From Verrucomicrobiota bacterium (GTDB taxonomy: Bacteria > Verrucomicrobiota > Kiritimatiellia > CAIQIC01), in contig SCQF01000050.1 of the NCBI GenBank assembly GCA_004321905.1, positions 1-44,332 on the forward strand: a stretch of 44,332 bases of DNA. Reading direction: 5' to 3'. This document shows positions 32,564 through 39,548 of the stretch, in pieces. The notes below the pieces were generated by a model. It had not been told where the DNA came from, searched no databases, and saw only the letters and a program-made list of their open reading frames with translations. The position numbers and the translations under genes were made by a program. Positions within the stretch are counted from its first letter, which is position 1. Each line of letters opens with the position of its first letter.

Positions 32564-35130
32564 GGTTGCGGTTCCATTTGTTCGGTTGCTGCGCGTTTGG
32601 GTGGCGGCATGAGCGTCTGGGCTTCTTCCGGGAGCTGCTCGACGTATTTTTTGATCATTTTCTTCAGCGCCGCGAGCTGGCGCGGAGAGAGCTGCTTACG
32701 CTCGCCAAATTGGCGCGCCAGCGACTCGAAAAAGACTTTGTCGTCCCACGTGCGCCGACCACGCTGCACTGGTTCACGCCAAGTCTTGACCGCGCGGAAC
32801 CAGCCGATGAGCTTTTCAGCCTCGGCGGCTTCGGCGGGCGAGACGGTGACCGCTTGCGCACCGACGCCCAGTTCTTGAGAGAGCGCCGCGAAGTTGGGGA
32901 TTTGCTCGGCATATTTGTTCAACATGCGGTCCAACACCGCGATCTGCTTTTCCGAAAGACCGCGACCGCCTTCGGCCTGCTTGCGGAGCGACTCGAAAAA
33001 CTTTTTGTCGTCGAACGTGCGTTTGCCGAACTTGCGCGGCTCGCCGAACGTGACGGCCTTGAGCAACTCGAGTTTACGCAGCGTGGCCGGACTGGCGGGC
33101 GGCAGGGGTTGCGCGGCGGCGACCAGTTCGGCCGTCAAACCGAGTTCTTCCGCAGCGGCTTTCAACTCCGGTACAGCTTCCATATAGAGGCAGGCCATGC
33201 GCTGCAATGCGCTCCACTGGCGGTCGGAAACCGGCTTGCCCTCCTCAAGCTGCTCGCGGACAGACTTCACAAACTCTTCATCGCTATAGGTGCGCTTGCC
33301 GCGCGTGGTGCCCGGCGTCCATGCTTTTACGTGATGGAAAAGCTGGAGGATTTTCTTGGCCTTTTCCGGTTCCACGCCGTGCGTTTTGGCAGCGTCGAGC
33401 CAGATGAGCAGTTGCTTATAAAACTCGTCCATCATGCCGTGCCACTCAACTTTGCCCTCTTCAATCTCGTCGAGTTTCTCTTCCATGCCGGCGGTGAATT
33501 TCACATCGAAGAGCGTGTCGAGATGTTTGACGAGGAAGTCGTTGGTCTGCCGCCCGACCGGCGTCGGCGCGAGCGCGCGCTTTTCCTTTCCGACATAATG
33601 ACGGTTGAGCAGCGTGGCGATGATGCTGGCGTAGGTGCTGGGCCGGCCAACGCCGTTTTCTTCGAGCGCTTTGACCAGCGACGCCTCGGTATAGCGTGGC
33701 GGTGGCTGGGTGAACTTTTGTTGCGTCAGCCATTCGAGCAGGTTCAGCAATTCGCCCTCGGTCAGCGGCGGTAAACGCTCCACTTCCGGCTCTTCCTCGC
33801 CCTCCTTGCCGCCCTTCTTTTCGCGCTCTTCCAACACACCGGTCACTTTCATGTAGCCGGGGAAGGTCACTTCCGATGCCGTTGCGCGGAACAGATAGGT
33901 GCTGGTCTTGCCGGCGGGTGGGGGTGCTTCGATCTCCGCCGTGCGCTGCGCGATTTTGGCCGCGGCCATTTGACTGGCGACAAAGCGCTGCCAAATCAGG
34001 CGGTAGAGCTTCAACTCATCCGGCGGCAGCATTGAGGCGACGGAATCCGGCGTACGGTGCACATGGGTCGGGCGGATACACTCATGCGCCTCCTGTGCAC
34101 TCGCCCGACTTTTGAAGACCGGCGGACGGTCGGGCAGGAACTCGACGCCGAACGTCTTGGCGATCAACTCGCGGCACGCCTCTTGCGCTTCACGCGCGAC
34201 GGCAAACGAGTCGGTACGCATATAGGTGATCAAGCCGACGTGCTCGCCGCCGGGCAGGTCCACGCCTTCGTAAAGTTTCTGCGCAATCTTCATCGTGATC
34301 GCTGGCGAGAGGCCGTACACGCTCGAACCGGCCTGTTGCAGCGAACTGGTGATGAACGGCGGTGGCGCGCGCTTGGCAATTTCGCGTTTGATGATGGCCG
34401 CGACGCGTAAGCTGCGGCCTTCCAAGTCGCCCTGAATTGCCTTGGCTTGCTCGCCGGATTTAATGTCCGCCTTGCCGTCGTTGATTTTCGCCAATCGGAT
34501 TTCAAACGGATCAAGCGGTTCGACTTGTTTGCGGACTTTCGCACCGAACAACCAGAATTCTTCCGGCTTGAAATTCTCGATGGCGGCTTCGCGCTCGCAG
34601 ACCAAACGCAACGCCACCGACTGTACGCGACCCGCACTCGTTGCGCCGCGAATACGTCGCCAGAGCAGCGGGCTGACCTTATAGCCGACCAACCGGTCGA
34701 GTACGCGGCGCGCTTGCTGTGAATCCACGCGTTTTAGGTCAATTTTGCTCGGGTGCTCGAGAGCGGAGCGGATGGCTTTTTCGGTAATTTCGTTGTACGT
34801 CACGCGTAGAAAGTTCTCTTCTGGTACGGCCTTTTTCAGCAATGCCATCAGATGCCACGCGATGGCTTCGCCCTCACGGTCGGGGTCGGGCGCGAGATAG
34901 ATGCGCTCCGCATCCTTGGCCGCCGCCTGCAGTTCGGCAATCACCTTGGCGCGCGTTTTGATCGGCACATACTTGGGCTGAAAATGTTTTTCGACATCAA
35001 TGCCCAAATCCTTTTCCGGCAGATCGCGGACGTGGCCCATCGAGGCTTTGACGACAAAGTCTTTGCCGAGGAAACGATTGATTGTTTTCGCCTTGGCCGG
35101 CGACTCCACGATGACGAGGTATTTGCTCAT
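32560..35130 (-). CDS. topA: DNA topoisomerase I with repeated C-terminal tail
   Basis: Type IA topoisomerase relaxing negative supercoils. Toprim domain at about 3-115 ('VIVESPAKAKTINRFLG' with Glu9; 'DPDREGEAIAWH' with Asp82/84), then the four-domain core; the active-site Tyr303 lies in 'GLITYMRTDS', and 'RPSTYASII' with 'LNRHYV' at about 496-513. After residue ~580 there are no CxxC zinc ribbons. Instead three copies of a ~62-residue unit occur at about 593-655, 685-745 and 772-834, sharing 'GKRT(Y/F/W)xDxxFxxSxRxQ...LSxxQxxALxxMxxKY' like spacing. The unit is of unknown function and presumably binds DNA in place of the ribbons. AAGGA stands upstream of ATG 35130. Confidence 0.96.
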   Translation of the reverse strand: MSKYLVIVESPAKAKTINRFLGKDFVVKASMGHVRDLPEKDLGIDVEKHFQPKYVPIKTRAKVIAELQAAAKDAERIYLAPDPDREGEAIAWHLMALLKKAVPEENFLRVTYNEITEKAIRSALEHPSKIDLKRVDSQQARRVLDRLVGYKVSPLLWRRIRGATSAGRVQSVALRLVCEREAAIENFKPEEFWLFGAKVRKQVEPLDPFEIRLAKINDGKADIKSGEQAKAIQGDLEGRSLRVAAIIKREIAKRAPPPFITSSLQQAGSSVYGLSPAITMKIAQKLYEGVDLPGGEHVGLITYMRTDSFAVAREAQEACRELIAKTFGVEFLPDRPPVFKSRASAQEAHECIRPTHVHRTPDSVASMLPPDELKLYRLIWQRFVASQMAAAKIAQRTAEIEAPPPAGKTSTYLFRATASEVTFPGYMKVTGVLEEREKKGGKEGEEEPEVERLPPLTEGELLNLLEWLTQQKFTQPPPRYTEASLVKALEENGVGRPSTYASIIATLLNRHYVGKEKRALAPTPVGRQTNDFLVKHLDTLFDVKFTAGMEEKLDEIEEGKVEWHGMMDEFYKQLLIWLDAAKTHGVEPEKAKKILQLFHHVKAWTPGTTRGKRTYSDEEFVKSVREQLEEGKPVSDRQWSALQRMACLYMEAVPELKAAAEELGLTAELVAAAQPLPPASPATLRKLELLKAVTFGEPRKFGKRTFDDKKFFESLRKQAEGGRGLSEKQIAVLDRMLNKYAEQIPNFAALSQELGVGAQAVTVSPAEAAEAEKLIGWFRAVKTWREPVQRGRRTWDDKVFFESLARQFGERKQLSPRQLAALKKMIKKYVEQLPEEAQTLMPPPKRAATEQMEPQP

Positions 35131-35148
35131 ATTTCCTTTTTCGCCGCG

Positions 35149-35199
35149 GTTTCCAAGGCTTGGAAAAACAACCCGCGGCTTTTCCCAAACCCTGGAAAA
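35149..35199. repeat. Paired palindromes between dprA and topA
   Basis: GTTTCCAA-GGC-TTGGAAAAAC at 35149-35169 and a looser copy at about 35180-35199 (TTTTCCCAAACCCTGGAAAA). They lie in the 70-bp gap between the dprA stop and the topA start; the second lies directly beside the dprA stop. Confidence 0.85.
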
Positions 35200-35200
35200 C

Positions 35201-36328
35201 CTACTCTGCCGTCAGCTTCCTCACGCCGTCGGCCAACGCCACGATGCGGCCCGGCAGCATACGGATGACGCGCTTCATTTCAAGTCCCAACAACATGGAG
35301 GTCAGTTGCGGCATTGGTAAATTTGCGCGGCGCGCGAGGCTGTCGAGGTCGAGGGGTTCCTCGAACAGCGCCTTCACGACCGCCTGTTCGTCCGCCGAAA
35401 GTTGGACGCGCGGCAGGCCGTCCAACGCCGCCGCTTTCTTTGCGTGATCGGACGGAATCAGCAACTCGAATTCCTGCAAAATGTCGTCAATATCCTCGAC
35501 CAGCCGCGCGCCGTTCTTGATCAGCTTATGCGGCCCGCGCGCGCCGGGCTGGTCAATGCGTCCGGGTACGGCGAAGACCGAACGGCCCTGATCCAGTGCG
35601 GCGTCGGCGGTCATCATCGCGCCGCTGCTTTTATCGGCTTCGACAATCACCGCGCCCATGCTCAAGCCGCTGATGATGCGATTGCGGTAGGGGAAGGTCG
35701 TGCGGTCGGCTTCGCGACCCAGCGTGTATTCGCTGATGACCGCGCCCTGCTTGGCGATTTTGCCTGCGAGTTCGGCGTTTTCCGGTGGATAGAGTTGATC
35801 GAGCGCGCTGCCGAGCACGGCGATGGTGCGTCCGCCGCCTTTGAGCGCACCCTGATGCGCGGCGGAATCAATCCCGCGCGCCAAGCCGCTGACGACGGTG
35901 AGTCCGCACTTGGCCAGTTGATAGGCGAGGCGGTCGGCGACGCTCAAGCCATAGTGCGTGGCGCGGCGTGTGCCGACGATGGCGACCGCCTGACGGTCTT
36001 TTTTCTCCAGCGTGCCTTCTACATACAGCGCAAGCGGCGGATCGTGAATTTGTTTGAGCAGTTCGGGGTAGTCGTCATCTACAAACGTGACGATCCGTGC
36101 GTCGAGCTTGGCCGCTTTGGCTTCTTCTTCGGCAGGGTCAATCTGCGCGCGCTGCGCAATGATGCTTTGCGCCAGTTCCTCGCCAATGCCCTTGACGCGG
36201 ACGAGGTCAGCGAATGAAGCCGTGAACACGCCCGCCGGCGCGCCGAGCGCCTCGACCAGCGCGCGCACCCGCACCGGCCCGATCTTATCAATCATATTCA
36301 GCGCGATATAAACTTCTCGTGCATTCAT
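35201..36328 (-). CDS. dprA: DNA processing protein DprA
   Basis: RecA-loading protein for incoming single-stranded DNA in natural transformation. The 375 aa have an N-terminal helix-hairpin-helix/SAM part ('IALNMIDKIGPVRVRALVEALG', about 8-29), the Rossmann core with 'AIVGTRRATHYGLSVADRLAYQLA', 'VSGLARGIDSAAHQGAL', 'AVLGSALDQLYPPENAELA', and 'KSSGAMMTADAALDQGRSVFAVPG', and a C-terminal winged helix ('DSLARRANLPMPQLTSMLLGLEMKRV'). Start: ATG 36328; an in-frame TTG 18 nt upstream lies inside the inverted repeat of the neighbouring cassette. First gene of the dprA-topA-HAD-xerC run. Confidence 0.95.
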   Translation of the reverse strand: MNAREVYIALNMIDKIGPVRVRALVEALGAPAGVFTASFADLVRVKGIGEELAQSIIAQRAQIDPAEEEAKAAKLDARIVTFVDDDYPELLKQIHDPPLALYVEGTLEKKDRQAVAIVGTRRATHYGLSVADRLAYQLAKCGLTVVSGLARGIDSAAHQGALKGGGRTIAVLGSALDQLYPPENAELAGKIAKQGAVISEYTLGREADRTTFPYRNRIISGLSMGAVIVEADKSSGAMMTADAALDQGRSVFAVPGRIDQPGARGPHKLIKNGARLVEDIDDILQEFELLIPSDHAKKAAALDGLPRVQLSADEQAVVKALFEEPLDLDSLARRANLPMPQLTSMLLGLEMKRVIRMLPGRIVALADGVRKLTAE

Positions 36329-36335
36329 TTTTTGA

Positions 36336-36365
36336 TTAACCGCCAAGGCGCCAAGAGCGCCAAGG
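36336..36365 (+). repeat. Left inverted repeat of the GxxExxY cassette
   Basis: 30 nt opening TTAACCGCCAAGGCGCCAAG. It matches the reverse complement of 36781-36810 at 25 of 30 positions. The pair encloses the GxxExxY gene. Confidence 0.8.
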
Positions 36366-36367
36366 AG

Positions 36368-36757
36368 TCATGAAGAAATAATTCGCCGGATTCCATTTTT
36401 AAGTACCGACACATTGAAATTGATTAGCAGACCAAGTTTCTTGCCCGTCATTTTTAAGTAGGAAATCAGCTGTGCAGTGTGAATAGGGGCCAAAGCTTCG
36501 ACAGCTTTCAATTCTATAATTAGGGCGTCGGCAATCAGCAAATCTAAACGGCTTTCTCCAATGGTTTGCTCCTTATAAATAACCCCAATAGCCTTCTGCC
36601 GCTCAAAAGGAATTTGCCTAACTTTCAGTTCTACACAAAGCGCTTCTTCGTAGTGTTGCTCCAAATATCCGGGGCCCAACACCCGATGTACTTCAATGGC
36701 TGCCCCAATCACCTCATGGGCAAGATGATCCAAGCGTTCATCTGGTTCCTGCAGCAA
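36368..36757 (-). CDS. GxxExxY family protein
   Basis: The 129 aa belong to the GxxExxY family, small proteins with a PD-(D/E)XK nuclease-like core and no settled function. The naming motif is 'GYLEQHY' (G30-Y36 region), preceded by 'VIGAAIEVHRVLGPG'. The nuclease-like core includes 'RQKAIGVIYKEQTIGESRLDLLIADALIIELKAVEAL' type region, where the Asp of RLDLL and the ELK are in place. Start: TTG 36757, chosen because a full AGGAGG lies 5 nt upstream. It stands inside a 30-bp inverted-repeat pair and between dprA and an unknown gene on the same strand. Confidence 0.9.
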   Translation of the reverse strand: MLQEPDERLDHLAHEVIGAAIEVHRVLGPGYLEQHYEEALCVELKVRQIPFERQKAIGVIYKEQTIGESRLDLLIADALIIELKAVEALAPIHTAQLISYLKMTGKKLGLLINFNVSVLKNGIRRIISS

Positions 36758-36772
36758 AACATCCTCCTAATT

Positions 36773-37408
36773 CTATTCCGACTTGGCGTCCTTGGCGTTT
36801 TGGCGGTTAAATTCTTTCCGTTTTTTCCGCACACGGAACAAATCTAACTGCGCGTCCTTGAGCAAGTCGTGTGCCTTCAAAATCCGCAGCACTTGGAGCA
36901 GATCAGAGCGCTCATAATTTTTCTGCGCATCCACACTCCGAATCAGTTCCAGCAGCATCGGGCGGAACAGCAGCACGCCATCAATGCCGCCTTCTTTGAG
37001 CATGTCGAGCGACTTGTGGCGCAGTGGCCCGGCAACCGGCAAATCGGGCAAGCAGAGGATTTTGGCGACAGGCCCTGCGCCGAGCTGCCGGTGGGCCTTT
37101 TGCATGACGACATTGTCGGCCAACCGAAACAATTCTTTTTCCACGGCCAGCTTGGCCGGGCTGAACCGCTCGCTGTGCCAGCCACGCACGCCGACGACCG
37201 CGCGCGAAATCTGCCGCAACTCCGTCGCCGACCAAACTTCGAGGGGCGGCAATTCCGCCGGAACACTCTGCGGATTGAAGACCACAAAATCCACTTCCTC
37301 CTCCGCTTGCTTGGCGCGCGCCATCACTTGGTATTTTCGCGGTTGGTTTACCAGAAAGCCCAGCGATTCAAAAAATTCCCGGACGATTTGTTCATTCACC
37401 GAGGCCAT
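36773..37408 (-). CDS. Conserved protein of unknown function
   Basis: A 211-aa cytosolic protein, start MASVNEQIVREFFESLGFLV with AGGAGG 6 nt upstream of ATG 37408. It has an N-terminal restriction-endonuclease-like look ('FFESLGFLVNQPRKYQV', 'EEEVDFVVFNPQ', then 'AVVGVRGWHSERFSP'), suggesting a PD-(D/E)XK-type fold, but I can name no family. The C-terminal residues 'NRQNAKDAKSE' are coded by the inverted repeat at 36781-36810, so the original end may have been replaced. It overlaps aroB by 17 nt. Confidence 0.65.
   Translation of the reverse strand: MASVNEQIVREFFESLGFLVNQPRKYQVMARAKQAEEEVDFVVFNPQSVPAELPPLEVWSATELRQISRAVVGVRGWHSERFSPAKLAVEKELFRLADNVVMQKAHRQLGAGPVAKILCLPDLPVAGPLRHKSLDMLKEGGIDGVLLFRPMLLELIRSVDAQKNYERSDLLQVLRILKAHDLLKDAQLDLFRVRKKRKEFNRQNAKDAKSE
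36781..36810 (-). repeat. Right inverted repeat of the GxxExxY cassette
   Basis: 30 nt whose reverse complement opens TTAACCGCCAAAACGCCAAG. It is the partner of 36336-36365 and lies within the 3' end of the neighbouring unknown gene. Confidence 0.8.
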
Positions 37409-38480
37409 GCGCCACCTCCTGCAAAACATCTTCCGGTACAACGCAGCCGGTCACGGCCTCGCCAAGTTTTTTCAACAATACGAAACGCGGAATGCCACCC
37501 TGCGATTTCTTGTCGAGCTTCATCGCGGCGCGCAGTTCCGGCCACGCGAGACCCGGCGCGCGCACTGGCAACTCCAGTTTTGTCAGCAAGGCTTCGAGTC
37601 GCGTCGCGTCAGCATCCGGTAGTCCGGTTAGTTTTGTCGAGAGTCGCGCGGCGGCGACCATACCGATGGCGACTGCTTCGCCATGCAAGATGCGACCGTA
37701 GCCGGTTGCCTTCTCAATGGCGTGGCCAAGGGTGTGGCCAAAATTCAGGATTGCGCGCAGGCCCGTTTCCTCGCGCTCGTCGTTGGCGACGACGTCGGCC
37801 TTGATGGCGCAGCAACGCGCGATAATTTCCGACGGTATTTTCCAAGCCTTGGAAAACGTGGTGGCCAGCTTTTCCAAAGCTTGGAAAAGTTGCGTGTCGC
37901 GGATCGCGCCATATTTGACGACCTCGGCCATCCCAGCGCGAATTTCGCGTGGCGGCAGGGTTTCGAGTGTGGCGAGATCAGCAACGACCAGCGACGGTTG
38001 GTGAAACGCGCCAACGAGATTTTTCCCCGACGGCAAATCAATGCCGGTCTTACCGCCGACCGAACTATCCACCATCGCCAGCAATGTCGTCGGCACCTGC
38101 ACGAAGGCGACACCGCGCAGCCACGTGGCGGCGAGGAAGCCCGCGAGGTCACCGACGACACCGCCGCCGAGCGCGACGACAATGCCGGTGCGATCCAACC
38201 CCGCTTGTTTGGCGGCATTGTAGAGCGCAAAAAGTTGTTCACCACACTTGGAAGCTTCGCCGGCAGGTACCACTGCGCGGCTGACGCTGAAGCCGGCGGC
38301 GCGTAGGCTGGCGGCGGCGAATTCGCCATAAATTTGACTCACGTGACTATCGGTGACGAGCAGGCAGGCGCGTCCACGCAGAGCTTGGGCGGTCAGCAAT
38401 CCGAGCTGTGGTAGCAGACCCGCGCCGATATGGATAGCGTAGGAGCGAGTGCCTAACGGAACGTTGATCACGTTTGACAT
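37392..38480 (-). CDS. aroB: 3-dehydroquinate synthase
   Basis: Zn/NAD-dependent enzyme converting DAHP to 3-dehydroquinate. The 362 aa show 'VPAGEASKCGEQLFALYN' (about 73-90), 'VALGGGVVGDLAGFLAATWLRGV' (NAD site, about 104-126), 'SVGGKTGIDLPSGKNLVGAFHQP' (about 140-162), 'MAEVVKYGAI', and the metal-binding 'NFGHTLGHAIE...HGEAVAIGM'. Oddity: the helical stretch after MAEVVKYGAIRDT reads 'LFQALEKLATTFSKAWK'; both FQALEK and FSKAWK are translated palindrome copies (37838-37856 and 37869-37889), lying in frame in a region of the family that is variable. Start ATG 38480 is clear. It is first in its operon. Confidence 0.95.
   Translation of the reverse strand: MSNVINVPLGTRSYAIHIGAGLLPQLGLLTAQALRGRACLLVTDSHVSQIYGEFAAASLRAAGFSVSRAVVPAGEASKCGEQLFALYNAAKQAGLDRTGIVVALGGGVVGDLAGFLAATWLRGVAFVQVPTTLLAMVDSSVGGKTGIDLPSGKNLVGAFHQPSLVVADLATLETLPPREIRAGMAEVVKYGAIRDTQLFQALEKLATTFSKAWKIPSEIIARCCAIKADVVANDEREETGLRAILNFGHTLGHAIEKATGYGRILHGEAVAIGMVAAARLSTKLTGLPDADATRLEALLTKLELPVRAPGLAWPELRAAMKLDKKSQGGIPRFVLLKKLGEAVTGCVVPEDVLQEVAHGLGE
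37838..37889. repeat. Paired palindromes inside aroB
   Basis: TTTTCCAA-GCC-TTGGAAAA (37838-37856) and TTTTCCAA-AGC-TTGGAAAA (37870-37888), with a 13-nt gap, both within the aroB reading frame. Confidence 0.95.
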
Positions 38481-38590
38481 AAATTGAGGAAATAGGCCGC
38501 GCCGCGAGCGATGTCAAGATTTCGATTTGGCTTGTTTGGTGGCGCGCGGGTCATTATTTCTCGCCCCGCGCTGTTGCGAAATAAGGAATT

Positions 38591-39481
38591 ATGAAATTTT
38601 TTGGTGAAATGGCCGCATTGAGTACGGCATTCTGCTGGACAGTGAGCAGCCTTTGCTTTGCGCTCGCGGGCGCGCGGGTTGGGTCGCTGGCCGTGAACAT
38701 CATCCGGTTGGTGCTGGCGTTGATGGGTTTTGTGGTCTATGGCCTCCTGACGACGGGCGAGCCGTTACCGTTCTCGGCCACGCCGTCGGCATGGTTCTGG
38801 CTCTCGCTGTCAGGGTTGGCGGGGTTCTTTTTCGGTGACTTGTGCCTGTTTCGGGCGCTGGTGCTCATTGGGCCGCGGCTAAGCATGCTGATCATGGCGC
38901 TCGCACCGCCGATGACGGCGCTGATCGGCTGGCTGACGCTAGGCGAAAAACTGACCATGCTGAATCTCATGGGCATGGGCATCACATTGGTGGGTGTGGC
39001 GTGGGTGGTGACGGAGACGCCGGAGCACGATGCCGTGAAACATCATTTTTCGTGGCGTGGTGGTCTGCTCGCACTGGGTGGTAGTGTGGGGCAGGCCGCC
39101 GGTATGGTGTTGGCAAAACCGGGACTAGCTGGTGTCGGTTCGCCCTTTGATGCCACCGCCATTCGACTCGTGGCGGGCTTGAGTGCTTTTCTGGTTCTGG
39201 CGGTTGTACTCGGCTGGTTTCCACAGGTGGCGCGCGGATTGCGCGATCGGCGTGCGCTGGCTCAGTCAACGCTGGGCGCGCTGATGGGACCATTTTTAGG
39301 CGTGACGCTGATGATGGCCGCCATCACGCATATTCCTACGGGGTTGGCCCAGACCTTTGTGGCACTTGTGCCGGTATTGATGATCCCATTTTCATGGGCA
39401 GTTTATCACGAACGCATCAGTTGGCGGGCTGTGGGCGGTGCGTTACTGGCTTTTCTTGGTGTGGCGTTACTCTTTCTCTAG
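38591..39481 (+). CDS. EamA/DMT-family transporter
   Basis: A 296-aa integral membrane protein with about ten hydrophobic segments in two EamA halves. The first half runs 'MAALSTAFCWTVSSLCFALAG' through 'SMLIMALAPPMTALIGWLTLGEKLT', the second from 'GLLALGGSVGQAAGMVLAKPGL' to 'VLMIPFSWAVYHERISWRAVGGALLAFLGVALLFL'; the 'GE(K/R)' and 'HERIS' turns after each half are typical. Such proteins export metabolites or amino acids; the substrate is unknown. AAGGA stands 5 nt upstream of ATG 38591. It is divergent from aroB. Confidence 0.92.
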   Translation: MKFFGEMAALSTAFCWTVSSLCFALAGARVGSLAVNIIRLVLALMGFVVYGLLTTGEPLPFSATPSAWFWLSLSGLAGFFFGDLCLFRALVLIGPRLSMLIMALAPPMTALIGWLTLGEKLTMLNLMGMGITLVGVAWVVTETPEHDAVKHHFSWRGGLLALGGSVGQAAGMVLAKPGLAGVGSPFDATAIRLVAGLSAFLVLAVVLGWFPQVARGLRDRRALAQSTLGALMGPFLGVTLMMAAITHIPTGLAQTFVALVPVLMIPFSWAVYHERISWRAVGGALLAFLGVALLFL

Positions 39482-39548
39482 AGTCCGATATCTGGCGTTG
39501 ACAGCGTACAGATGCCCCAGTAGCTTGCCGCGGCACGCGGGAGAAAGT

